64,000 nucleotides of DNA from Hordeum vulgare subsp. vulgare (Eukaryota > Streptophyta > Magnoliopsida > Poales > Poaceae): assembly GCF_904849725.1 (NCBI RefSeq), contig NC_058523.1, positions 171,288,689-171,352,688 of the forward strand, read 5' to 3'. The position numbers were made by a program, and so were the translations under genes. The notes below the pieces were generated by a model. The model was not told the DNA's origin. It worked only from the letters and a program-made list of their open reading frames with translations, and made no database searches. Shown piece after piece: positions 47,271 to 59,052 of the stretch (positions are counted from its first letter, which is position 1; every line of letters starts with the position of its first letter).

Positions 47271-49893
47271 TGAAAGGACATGGATGTCGCCTAGAGGGGG
47301 TGAATAGGAGCTTTAAAATAATTATGGTTTAGGCTTGAACAAATGCGGAATAAAACTAATGGTTAATTAGTCAAGCACAAAACCAAAAACAATTAGGCCC
47401 ACCTATGTGCACCAACAACATATGCTAAGTAGGATAAACAACTAAGTGATAGCAAAATATATATCAAGAAACAATATGGCTATCACAAAGTAAAGTGCAT
47501 AAGTAAAGGGCTCGGGTAAGAGATAACTGAGGCACGAGGAGACGACGATGTATTTTAAAGTTCACACCCTTGCAGATGCTAATCTTTTTTGGAGAGGTGT
47601 GGAGGCGCAATGCTCCCCAAGAAACCACTAGGGCCACCGTAATCTCCTCACGCCCGCACACAATGCAAGATGTCGTGATTCCACTAAGGGACTGTTGAGG
47701 GCGGTAACGGAACCCATACAAATGGGCAACCCTTGGGATGGTCATCGAACCCGTACACTTTGGCAACCCTTGGTGGCGGTCACCGGTACCCGTACAAATT
47801 GCTCTCGGCGATCTCCACAACCTAATTGGAGACCCCGACGCTTGCACAGAGCTTTACACCATAATGATTGAGCTCTGAGGCACCACGAAGTTTCTAGGAC
47901 GCCAAGGCACCCAAGAAGAACAAGCTCTAGGGTACCAAGCACCCAAAAGTAATAAGCTTCTCAACTTCTCACTTCCACGTATCACCATGGAGAACTCAAA
48001 CCGATGCAACTAATGCAATGGCAAAAACACACGAAGTGGTCAAGTCCCTCACACTAAAATCCCTTCACAACAACAAAATCTATGGAGGAATAAGAGAGGA
48101 AGAACAAGGAGATCACAAAGAACTCCAAGATCAAGATCCAAGGGGTTCCCCTCAAATAGAGGAGGAAGTGATTGGTCGAAATGTGGATCTAGATCTCCTC
48201 TCTCTTTTCCCTCAAGAACTAGCAAGAATCATTGGAGGGATTGAGAGTTAGGAAGCTTGAAGAAGGTCAACAATGGGGGGCAAACACGAGATCAATGGAT
48301 GAGAGACCATTGGGGAAGAAGACCCCCTTAAATAAGTCCATCGAAATCCAACCGTTATGCACTCAGCATGTGCACAAGCGGTAGTACCGCTCAGGCGAGC
48401 TGTGCTTTCGCTGGAACAGAAGTTTCAAGTAAAAACATGCAAACGGCACAGATCTTGGGGCGTTAGTGCCGCAGGAGTGATACTACCATCCGACCGAACA
48501 ATACTATCGCTGGAGATACCACACACAAAAACTAAGCGGTGTTAGCAGCGGAAGTGGAGGGTGGGAGTACCGCCCGAGCGATACTACCGCTTCCACCACA
48601 GCGGTACTTCTGCTCAAAATCTGCTCGAGTGCCAAAGATACCATAGATATAAAAATAAGCGGTAGTAGTAGCGGTACTCGAGAGCGGTAGTACTGCCCGA
48701 GCGGTACTACCGATTTCATCGCAACGGTACTTCCGCTTAACATATAAAAACTGTCGTGGCACTAATACTACCATAACTTTTGCATACGAGCTCCGAATTG
48801 AGCAAACTGAAACTTGTTGAATAGCACAAGACAAGTACTATCCAAATGAACTCAAGCTTAAGAACATACAGTTATGAGAATGCCAATGCTATAGAGATGT
48901 GAAACTTCTATGAATGAAGAACCAGCAAAAACTCCAACATCGAAAACATCATAGAAGATGCACACGAACTCCGCTTTCGATGAACTCGAGCTTGTCACGA
49001 AGATGACCATAAGATCAAGAACCCATATAGAGAAAAACCAACCAAGAACAAATAAAGATGATGATGACAAGAATGCAATGGTTTGAGATCTCAACAAATG
49101 ATACGATCAAGCTACTCACTTGAGACCCCCCCCCCCCTGATAGTACGTCAATCTATCCTATAACCCGGTCGCACAACTAACACACTCAGACCAGTAAAAT
49201 AGAAAACCTATCAAGGACAAACCTTTGCCTTGCGCATAGTCCACTTGAGCTAGATGATGACGATGTTGTCCTCCTCAAAATGGACCACCTTTCTTGATTG
49301 TGTTGGCTCGATGAAGAATAGTTGATTGCTCCCCCATACTCCACTATGGATGAGCCACTCTTCAATACATCTTCACAAGTCCATTATCACCACAATGGAT
49401 GGCAAGCTTCAAGTGTGATCTCTTCATGATGCTCCACTTGAAATTGCACACCGCAATCTTGATGTCGATCAACACTTGATACCATCCTCCATGGGTCATA
49501 TGAGATCTTCCTCTTGATGCAACCCTATGGAAACACACCTAACCCCTCACAGAACTCTCACAAATACCATGGGTTAGTACACAAAGCGTAATGGACAATG
49601 TGTACCATACAATGGGATGACTTGATCCCTCTCGATACATCTTGTATGCTTTGTGTGTTGATCAACTTGGTTCCCTCTTTGACTTTGTATTGATCAACCT
49701 TGTGTCTTTATGACCAATCTTTCGATACAACCTTGAATGCCACATTGGTCATCATATAAACTCCTTTAAACCAACAGATGGACTTCAAGAAGTTCCTATG
49801 GACACATCCTTCGAATATAACTGAAGGTAACCATTAGTCCATAGGGATTGTCATCAATTACCAAAATCACATTTGGAGATATTATCTCTAACA
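47271..49893 (-). mobile_element. Solo LTR (family Y) with hairpin repeats
   Basis: The plus strand runs from TGAAAGGACATGG to ATCTCTAACA. Flanks CTAGT (47266-47270) and ATAGC (49894-49898) look like a decayed target duplication; the intact Copia sequence elsewhere reads CTAGTGCAAG here. It is homologous, in opposite orientation, to the solo LTR at 53579-61214. The short palindrome GCGGTAGTACCGC and variants recur at 48378-48390, 48578-48590 and 48701-48712. No internal region is present, so it arose by LTR-LTR recombination. The family name is uncertain; its U5 end (CACCCCCTCTAGG) resembles Maximus LTRs. Confidence 0.8.
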
Positions 49894-49911
49894 ATAGCGC
49901 AAGTGGGAGAC

Positions 49912-51652
49912 TATTGGAAATATGCCCTAGAGGCAATAATAAAGTGGTTATTATCATATTTCCTTGTTCATGATAATCGTTTATTATCCATGCTAGAATT
50001 GTATTGACCGGAAACTTAAATACATGTGTGGATACATAGACAACACCGTAACCCTAGTGAGCCTCTATTAGACTAGCTCGTTGATCAAAGATGGTTAAGG
50101 TTTCCTAACCATGGACATGAGTTGTCATTTGATAACGGGATCACATCATTAGGAGAATGGTGTGATGGACAAGACCCAACCGTAATCATAGCATATGATC
50201 GTATCACTTAGTTTGTTGCTAATGCTTTCTTCATGTCAAGTAACTATTCCTAAGACCATGAGATCACGCAAGTCCCTGACACCGGAGGAATGCCTTGTGT
50301 GTATAAAACTTCACTTCGTAACTGGGTGATCATAAAGGTACTCTATAGGTATCTTCGAGGGTGTTTGTTGAGTTGGCATTGATCGAGACTGTGATTTATC
50401 ACTCTGTATGACGGAGAAGTATCTCTAGGCCCTCTTGGTAATACAACATCACAAGAATCTTGCAAGAAATGTGACTAAGGATTTAGTGACAAGATCTTGC
50501 ATTACGGAACGAGTAAAGAGACTTGCCAGTAAAGAGATTGAACTAGGTGTGAGATGCCGACGATCGAATCTCGGGCAAGTAACATATCGCTAGACAAAGG
50601 GAATTACATATGGATTAACTGAATCCTTGACATCGTGGTTCCACTGATGAATATCTTTGTGGAATATGTAGGAACCATAATGGGCATCTAGGTACCGCTA
50701 TTAGTTATTGACCAGAGAGGTGTCTCGGTCATGTCTACATGATTCTCGAACTCGTAGGGTCGCACGCTTAACATTCGGTAGCGCTAGGGTAATGTTGATA
50801 TATTAATAGTGGAAATTCTTAAAGTTGTTCGGAGTCCCACATGGGACCCAGGACATCACTAGAGCTCCGAAATGGTCCAGAGGTAAAGATTTATATATGG
50901 AAGTCATATTCAGGGTTCCACAAAAGTTTGGGAAATTTTCGGTAGAGTACCGGGAAGGTTCTAAAAGGTTCCGGGGTTTCCACCGTGGGGCTCAATGACC
51001 TAGGAAGGGCCCACATGGACCGAGGGATGGGGATGCAACCCACATGGGTTGGCTGCACCATTCCGCAAGGTACATGTCATTTAAATCTAGAGATAAGATC
51101 TTATCTCTAAATTTAATGGGTTGAATCTTGAGATAAGATGTTATCTTCATGTTTAAAGGGTTTTCTCCCTTGTGGTCGGCCCTAGGAAGTTTTTGGATGC
51201 CCCCAATTTCCCTATAGCCTATATATAGACGGGAGAGGTGCATGGGGGCATCCAACCGTTCACCCTTTCCATTCTCTCTCCCAACTCCTCCTACATTTCT
51301 CCGGTACGTGCTTAGTGAAGCCGTGCCGGAATTTTGCTGCCACCACCACCACCACGCTATCGTGTTGGTTCAGATCTCATCTATATATTCTCCCTCTCTT
51401 GCTATATCAAGAAGGAGGATACGTCACCGAGCTGGACGTGTGCTAAACTCGGAGGTGCCGCACATGCAGTGCTTGGATCAGATTGGATCGCGACGTGGGT
51501 ACGACTACACCAACCACGATCTCTAGATTGTCAACGCTTTCGGTCTACAAGGGTATGTAGACACCTCTCCCTCTTGTTGTTAGCATCTCCATAGAATAGA
51601 TATTAGGTGTTCCATAGGAAATTTTTTGTTTTCCATGCAACGTTCCCCAATA
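49912..51652 (+). mobile_element. Copia LTR E (3' LTR)
   Basis: The polypurine tract GCGCAAGTGGGAGAC precedes TATTGGAAATATGCCCTAGAGG. The LTR ends ACGTTCCCCAATA at 51652. It is a divergent subtype with a TATA box near 51220. It closes the chain of Copia copies on the right. Confidence 0.85.
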
Positions 51653-52496
51653 GTTACTACCTCAAAATGGAACTCTATGTGTGCTTTAGGCACACTAGAT
51701 TTGATGATAAAGAAGCATGGAGGAAGGGCCCCACCTTGGAGTAGCGAGTTGGAGGATAAGGGGGCGAGGAGATGTAGAAATGCACCAAGTAGAAGGTTTG
51801 TGAAGACCTTGGAATTTCCAGACTCCACCCCAGAACTTCTGGGCCAATGCAACGCTTAACCATGCAAACGCTTTGGAAACCTTGGAACCTCCCTCCCAGA
51901 ACTTCGGCCAGCTTCAAAACTTCTGGCCCTAACGACTCTAGCACCTGCAAACTCTCTAGATAACCCAAAACCACCTCGGAACCAGCCCTGGAACATGTGT
52001 CGCTCGGAACTTCGGGCCTGCATGCGCGTAGCGAGAGAGACCACATGCCCGTGTATCTTTCAACACTCACTTTACTCCTTCGTGGCTAGACTATATAAGC
52101 CATACTCCGCTTTAGATCTAGGGTGAGCGAAGTTTATACTATTCTTGCGAGGGATTTTCTCATATGCAACTTCATTGGAGACCAAGGCATCCTTCTTAGA
52201 AGATCCAACTTGGATTCAAGATCACCATCTCTCTTAGAGATTTGGGAAGACAATCTACCTCTAAATACCATCAATTCCTCTTGGATTTGGAGAAGAACTC
52301 ACCTTATCTGCTTTACACTTTGTTGTTGTAAAATGCTTGACAAGCGAAAGAAGGTCCAAAACTACCACCTTCTGGATGGAGAGGGGGAGGCTGAAGTGCT
52401 TTACTAGGAAATCGGGCATGTCATCTCTCGAGCGGTCAATGAGATATCTTCCTCGGAACAACAAAATGGAATAGCGGAGCAGTTAGCTAGATTTGT
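51653..52496 (+). repeat. Probable fragment of a further LTR, unassigned
   Basis: No coding domain is recognised. A TATA-like ACTATATAAG (52089-52098) and short palindromes (CCAGAACTTCTGG 51830-51842; TGGAATTTCCA 51810-51820) with related half-sites up to about 52010 make it resemble an LTR U3. Neither a clear LTR start nor an end with a primer site is seen. 52380-52496 shows nothing recognisable. Confidence 0.4.
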
Positions 52497-53145
52497 CTAA
52501 ACACTAGACGAGGATCCAAAGATCTGGAGTAGCGCCCTCATGGTGGCGATGTCCTGCTCATCCGGGTGGCAAAAAGGTGATGGCATCATCGACTTACAAC
52601 CATACGCTAAGGCCACATGTCGAGGGATCCGCTCGATCAGAGCTCGCTGAGATGCCCTCTGAATGCGGGGTTGAGGACATCGATCATGGGAGTGAATATC
52701 ATCGGGGAGAGTGGTTTTCCCTGCCGAAGGCCACATGCATGCATAATGGGTGGTCTAGGAAGCCCATTAATGAAAAAACACGTGGAGACTATGTCCACCT
52801 CTCTCCAAAGCAAATGTGCATCAACACCTGTAGTAATAATGGCCAAGCGACCTAGTCGAATGCTCTAGTGATGTCAAGCTTGAGAAGCATGCAGTGAACT
52901 TTGAGGTTGTGGCATAGGAGTGTCATATGTTGCATGAACAAGAAACTCACATGGATGCTACGACCGACGATGAAGGCACTTTGATTGGCGGAGACCATCT
53001 CTCCTAACCCAAGAGCCAATCGGAGTGAAACAGGTTTCGCGAACAGATTTGCGAGGAGGTGGATCGGGGCGATTGGGCTATAGTCAAAATGTGGCTCCAC
53101 ATCCATTTTCTTGGGGAGCAAGATGATGAGTGATGCTATCATGGA
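52497..53145 (-). pseudogene. LINE reverse transcriptase remnant, middle and C-terminal part
   Basis: 53142-52852 (96 codons) carries the proline-lysine-lysine start, an asparagine-glutamine-serine-alanine-phenylalanine-isoleucine block and a leucine-aspartate-isoleucine-threonine-arginine-alanine-phenylalanine-aspartate block, all hallmarks of L1-type RT. 52846-52637 holds GLRQGKPLSP, where G-D is usual. 52620-52500 matches the segment around the catalytic pair, but that pair is lost (alanine-tyrosine-glycine in place of YADD). It is dead by substitution, frameshift and truncation at 52497. The N-terminal part is at 61263-61640. Confidence 0.75.
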
Positions 53146-53153
53146 CTACTGGG

Positions 53154-53578
53154 TGTCAACTCTGACGACCTGTCATCCATGGGCCAGGCCATGGCCCGCC
53201 GACCACTGAAGGAAGGACTACCAAACCTATAACCCATGGCATGTGCAAGGTGGAACCTTCCAACGACTTGGCATGCACCTCAAGGAGTGTTTCAGTAGTC
53301 TACAAGTTTATCGCTAGGTGTCAACCGACCATACGTGCAACCTAGGTACCCCCGATGCACATACAAGCAGATGGGTTCAGTCTTTAGAGACACGAATACT
53401 ATCCTTAGGGTTTAGAACACAGACATCCGATCCCGAGGTAGATCATCCTGTACTTTTTACCCCATCCAATTAATACAATCAAAGGATGTCGTAGGGTTTT
53501 TACCTCTTTGAGAGGGCCCTAACCCGGATAAAACTTCCCCCCCTTGTATAATGTTCAACATTGTTCCTAGATCACTAA
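53154..53578 (-). mobile_element. Gypsy-like solo LTR X, left part
   Basis: With 61215-61262 it forms about 470 bp whose minus strand runs from TGTCGGTGCTAAAACTG to AGAGTTGACA. The start matches a common Triticeae LTR type (TGTCGGTG... ATCTCGGGTAGGG). It interrupts the LINE RT. Flanks CTGGG and ATGAA do not form a clear target duplication. It is split by solo LTR Y1. Confidence 0.6.
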
Positions 53579-53832
53579 TGTTAGAGCATATTTCTCCATA
53601 TGTAGTTTTGGTAATTGATGACAATCCCTATGGATTAATGGTTGCCTTAAGTTACATTTGAAGGATTTGTCCATAGGCACTTCTTGAAGTCCATCTGTTG
53701 CTTTCAAGGAGTTTATATGATGACCAAGGTGGTATTCAAGGTATTATCCAAAGAATGTCCATAAAGACACAAGGTTGACCAAGACTAATACAAAGAGTAA
53801 ATCAAGTTGATCAACACACAAAGCATACAAGA

Positions 53833-55630
53833 TGTTGGAGAACGTTGCATGGGAAACAAAAAAAATCCTACACACAAGAAGACCTATCATGGTGATGTCC
53901 ATCTACGAGAGGAGATTAGATCCACATACCCTTGTAGATCGCTAAGCGGGAAGCGTTAAGAAACACGGTTGATGTAGTGGTACACCTTCGTGATTCAAAT
54001 CACCGTCGTCCCATGATCCGTTCCGATCTAGCGCCGGACGGACGGCACCTCCGCGTTCAGCACACGTACAGCTCGATGACGATATCGGCGTTCTTGATCC
54101 AACAAGAGAGACGGAGAAGTAAATGAGTTCTCCGGCAGTGTGACGACGCTCCGGTGGTGGTGATGATCTACTCCTGCAGGGCTCCGCCCGAGCTCCGCAG
54201 AAATCCGATCTAGAGGAAGAACTACGTGGTATAGGTTTGAGTTGCACGTGGCAAAGTTGTGTCTCAAAAATCCCTAAACCACCCATATATATAGGAGGAG
54301 GGGAGGGGCTAGCCTTGGGGCTCAAGGGAGCCCCAAGAGCGCCGGCCGAGTAGGAGGAGGTGGACTCCCACCCCAATTCGGTTTGGGGGAAGGAGTCCCC
54401 TCCTTCCTTCCCACCTCCCTCTTTCCTTGTTTTTTTCTTTTCTTTTGGTATTTTTCAACTTGTGGCGCCATGGCCCTATTGGGCTGGCCTCACCAGCCCA
54501 CTAAGGGCTGGTGCGCCACCCTAGGGTCACTGGGCTCACTCTCAGCTGGGTGAGCCCCTCTCGGTGAATACCCGGAACCCATTTGTCACTCCCGGTACAC
54601 TGCCGGTAATGCCCGAAACTTTTCGTTGACCAAATGAAACCATCCTATATATCAATCTTCGTTTCCGGAACATTCCGAAAACCCTTGTGACGTCCGTGAT
54701 CTCATCCGGAACTCCGAACAACCTTCAGTAACCACACATATAACTCAACTATACTAAAACATCATCGAACCTTAAGTGTGCAGACCCTGCGGGTTCGAGA
54801 ACTATGCATACATGACCCGAGACACTCCTCGATCAATATCCAATAGCGAGACCTGGATGTCCATATTTGATCCTACATATTCTATGAAGATCTTATTGGT
54901 CGAACCTCTGTGCCAAGGATCCATATAATTCCGTATGTCATTCCCTTTGTCCTTTGGTCTGTTACTTGTCCGAGATTCGATCGTCGGTATCCGTATACCT
55001 ATTACAATCTCGTTACCGGCAAGTCTCTTTACTCGTTTCGTAATACAAGATCCCGTGACCTACACTTGAGTCACATTGCTTGCAAGGCTTGTTTGTGATG
55101 TTGTATTACCAAGTGGGCCCCGAGATACCTCTTCGTCACACGGAGTGACAAATCCCAGCCTTGATCCATACAAACTCAACGGACACCTTCAGAGATACCT
55201 GTAGAGCACCTTTATAGTCACCCAGTTACGTTGTGATGTTTGATACACACAAGGTATTCCTCCGGTGTTAGTGAGTTATATGATCTCATGGTCATAGGAA
55301 TGAATACTTGACACGCAGAAAACAATAGCAATAAAATGACACGATCACATGCTATGTTCATTGTTTGGGTCTAGTCCATCACATGATTCTCCTAATGATG
55401 TGATCCAGTTATCAAGTAACAACACTTGCGTATGGTAAGAAAAGCTTAACCATCCTTGATCAATTGGCTAGCCAACTAGAGGCTTGCTAGGGGCAGTGTT
55501 TTGTCTATATATCCACACATGTATCTATGCTTTCATTCAATACAATTATAGCATGGATAATAAACGATTATCTTGAAACAGGAAATATAATAATAACTAT
55601 TTTATCATTGCCTCTAGGGCATATTTCCAA
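53833..55630 (-). repeat. Copia 3' LTR of the deletion derivative
   Basis: The minus strand runs from TTGGAAATATGCCC to CGTTCTCCAACA. A TATA box on the minus strand lies near 54283-54292. The purine tract at 55631-55645 (minus-strand GCAAGTGGGAGACTC) adjoins it. Confidence 0.9.
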
Positions 55631-55645
55631 GAGTCTCCCACTTGC

Positions 55646-57251
55646 ACTAGAGTCAATAATCTAGTCCTCACACCGCTATGCGATTTACATTGTAATGAAT
55701 CTAACACCCATACAGTTCTGGTGTTGATCATGTTTTTCCGTGGAAGAGGTTTAGTCAGCGGATCTGCTACATTCAGATCCGTGTGCACTTTGCAAATATT
55801 TACGTTCTCTCCTTCGACGTAGTCGCGGAGGAGATTGAAGCGTCATTTGATGTGTCTGGTCTTCTTGTGAAACCTTGGTTCCTTTGCTAAAGCAATGGCA
55901 CCGGTGTTGTCACTGAACAGAGTTATTGGATTTAGTGCGCTCGGCACAACTCCAAGATCCATCATGAACTGATTCATCCACACACCCTCCTTAGCTGCCT
56001 CCGAGGCAGCCATGTACTCCGCTTCACATGTAGAATCTGCTACGACGCTTTTCTTGGAACTACACTAGCTTACCGCACCCCCATTAAGAATAAATACGTA
56101 TCCGGTTTGAGACTTAGAGTCATCCGGATCAGTGTCAAAGCTTGTGTCGACGTAACCCTTTACGACAAGCTCTTCGTCACCTCCATAAATGAGAAACATT
56201 TCTTAGTACTTTTCAGGTACTTCAGAATATTCTTGACCGCCGTCCAGTGATCCATTCCTGGATTACTTTGAAACCTTCCTGCCATACTTATGGCCAGGCT
56301 GACGTCCGGTCTAGTGCACAACATTGCATACATGATAGACCCTATGGCTGAAGCATAGGGGATGGTACTCATCTTTTCTCTATCTTCTGCAGTTACTGGA
56401 CACCGAGTCTTACCCAAGTTTATACCTTGTAATACTGGCAAGAACCCCTTCTTGGACTGTTCCATTTTGAACTTCTTCAAAACTTTATCAAGGTATGTGC
56501 TTTGTGAAAGTCCTATCAGGCGTCTCGATCTATCCCTATAGATCTTAATGCCTAGAATGTAAACAGCTTCTCCTAGGTCCTTCATAGAGAAACACTTGTT
56601 TAAGTAATCCTTTACGCTCTCTAAAAACTCCACATTGTTTCCAGTCAGCAATATGTCATCCACATATAATATTAGAAACGCCACAGAGCTCCCACTCACT
56701 TTCTTGTAAATACAAGATTCTCCAACAACTTGTATAAACACAAACGCTTTGATCACTTCATCAAAGCGCTTATTCCAACTCTGAGATGTTTGAACCAGTC
56801 CATAAATGGATAGCTGGAGCTTGCACACTTTGTTAGCATTCTTTGGATCGACAAAACCTTCGGGTTGCATCATATACAACCCTTCCTTAAGAAAACCGTT
56901 AAGGAACGCCATTTTGACATCCATCTGCCAGATTTCATAATCAAAAAATGCAGCTATTGCTAACATGATTCAGACGGACTTAAGCATCACTACCGGTGAG
57001 AATGTCTCATCGTAGTCAACTCCTTGAACTTGTGAAAAACCCTTTGCCACAAGTCGAGCTTTATAAACGGCCACATTACCGTCCATGTCTGTCTTCTTCT
57101 TAAAGATCCATTTGTTCTGAATAGCCTTGCGGCCTTCAGGTGACACTTCCAAAGTCCACACTTTGTTTTCATACATAGATCCTATCTCGGACTTCATGGC
57201 CTCTAGCCATTTGTTGGAATCCGGGCCCACCATTGTTCTTCATAATTCATT
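55646..57251 (-). pseudogene. Copia RT-RNase H of the deletion derivative
   Basis: 57233-56970 (87 aa) holds the RT start (tryptophan-leucine-glutamate-alanine-methionine). 56966-56160 (268 aa) holds the RT core with YVDD at residues 101-104. RNase H follows in another frame: a one-base change near 56170, a stop in the glycine-alanine-valine-serine region near 56068 and further stops near 55840. The final frame (55788-55597) ends at the polypurine tract. A stop between the two RT parts near 56968 also breaks the frame. It is better preserved than the other Copia RTs in the window but inactive. Confidence 0.85.
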
Positions 57252-59052
57252 GTTGCATGGGAAACAAAAAAAATCCTACGCACACGAAGACCTATCATGG
57301 TGATGTCCATCTACGAGAGAAGATTAGATCCACATAACCTTGTAGATCGCTAAGCGAGAAGCATTAACAAACACGGTTGATGTAGTGGTTCAGCTTCGTG
57401 ATTCAACTCACTGTCAACCCATGATCCGTCCCATGATCCGTTCCGATCTAGCGCCGAACAGACGACACCTCCGCGTTCAGCACACGTACAGCTCGATGAC
57501 GATCTCGGCGTTCTTGATCCAGCAAGAGAGACAGAAAAGTAGATGAGTTCTTTGGCAGCGTGACGAATCTCCGTTGATGGTGATGATCTACTCATGCAGG
57601 GCTCCGCCCAAGCTCCGCAAAAATCCGATCTAGAGGAAGAACTACGTGGTATAGGTTTGTGTTGCACGTGGCAAAGTTGTGTCTCAAAAAGCCCTAAACC
57701 ACCGATATATATAGGAGGAGGGCAGGGGCTAGCCTTGGGGCTCAAGGTAGCCCCAAGGGTGCCGGCCGAGTGGGAGGAGGTGGACTCCCACCCCAATTCG
57801 GTTTGGGGGAAGGAGTCCCCTCCTTCCTTCCCACCTCCCTCTTTCCTTGTATTTTTCTTTTCTTTTGGTATTTTTCCACTTGTGGCGCCATGGCCCTATT
57901 GGGCTGGCCTCACCAGACCACTAAGGGCTGGTGTGCCACCCTAGGGTCACTGGGCTCACTCTCAGGTGGGTGGGACCCTCCCGGTGAATATCCGGAACCC
58001 ATTCGACACTCTTGGTACACTGCCGGTAATGCCCGAAACTTTCCAGTGACCAAATGAAACCATCCCATATATCAATCTTCGTTTCTGGACCATTCCAGAA
58101 ACGCTTGTGATGTTCGTGATCTCATCCGGAACTCCGAACAACCTTCGGTAACCACACATATAAATCAACTATACTAAAACATCATCGAACCTTAAGTGTG
58201 CAGACCCTGCGTGTTCGAGAACTATGTAGACATGACCCGAGACACTCCTCGGTCAATATCCAATAGCGGGACCTGGATGTCCATATTGGATCCTATATAT
58301 TCTACGAAGATCTTATCGGTTGAACCTCTGTGCCAAGGATTCATATAATCCCGTATGTCATTCCCTTTGTCCTTCGGTATGTTACTTGCCCGAGATTCGA
58401 TCGTTGGTATCCATATACCTATTTAAATCTCGTTACCGACAAGTCTCTTTACTCATTCCGTAATACAAGATCTCGTGACCTACACTTGAGTCACATTGCT
58501 TGCAAGGCTTGTTTGTGATGTTGTATTACCGAGTGGGCCCCGAGATACCTCTCCATCACACGGACTGACAAATCCCAGTCTTGATCCATACTAACTCAAC
58601 GGACACCTTCGGAGATACCTGTAGAGCACCTTTATAGTCACCCAGTTACGTTGTGACATTTGATACACACAAGGTATTCCTCCGGTGTCAGTGAGTTATA
58701 TGATCTCATGGTTATAGGAATGAATACTTGACACGCAGAAAACAATAGCAATAAAATGACACGATCACATGCTACGTTCATTATCTGGGTCTAGTCCATC
58801 ACATGATTCTCCTAGTGATGTGATCCAGTTATCAAGTGACAACACTTGCGTATGGTCAGAAAACCTTAACCATCCTTGATCAACTCGCTAGCCAATTAGA
58901 GGCTTGCTAGGGACATTGTTTTGTCTATATATCCACAGATGTATATATGCTTTCATCCAATACAATTATAGCATGGATAATAAACGATTATCTTGAAACA
59001 GGAAATATAATAATAACTATTTTATCATTGCATGTAAGGCATATTTCCAACA
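57252..59052 (-). repeat. Copia 5' LTR of the deletion derivative (end clipped)
   Basis: Collinear with 53833-55630 but starting at TGTTGCATGGG, so the GGAGAAC terminal bases and the primer site are gone. The differences between the two LTRs are a few per cent by eye, so the insertion is older than the Tat element. Confidence 0.85.

Larger units (their letters stand above)
53833..59052 (-). mobile_element. Angela-like Copia deletion derivative
   Basis: The target duplication CAAGA is exact (53828-53832 and 59053-59057). The 3' LTR is 53833-55630 (1798 bp). The 5' LTR is 57252-59052 and lacks its last 11-12 bases. The 1.6-kb internal region holds only RT and RNase H. The missing piece covers LTR terminus, primer site, leader, gag, protease and integrase. 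The deletion must post-date insertion, or the copy was completed using another template, because a primer site is needed for reverse transcription. Confidence 0.9.
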
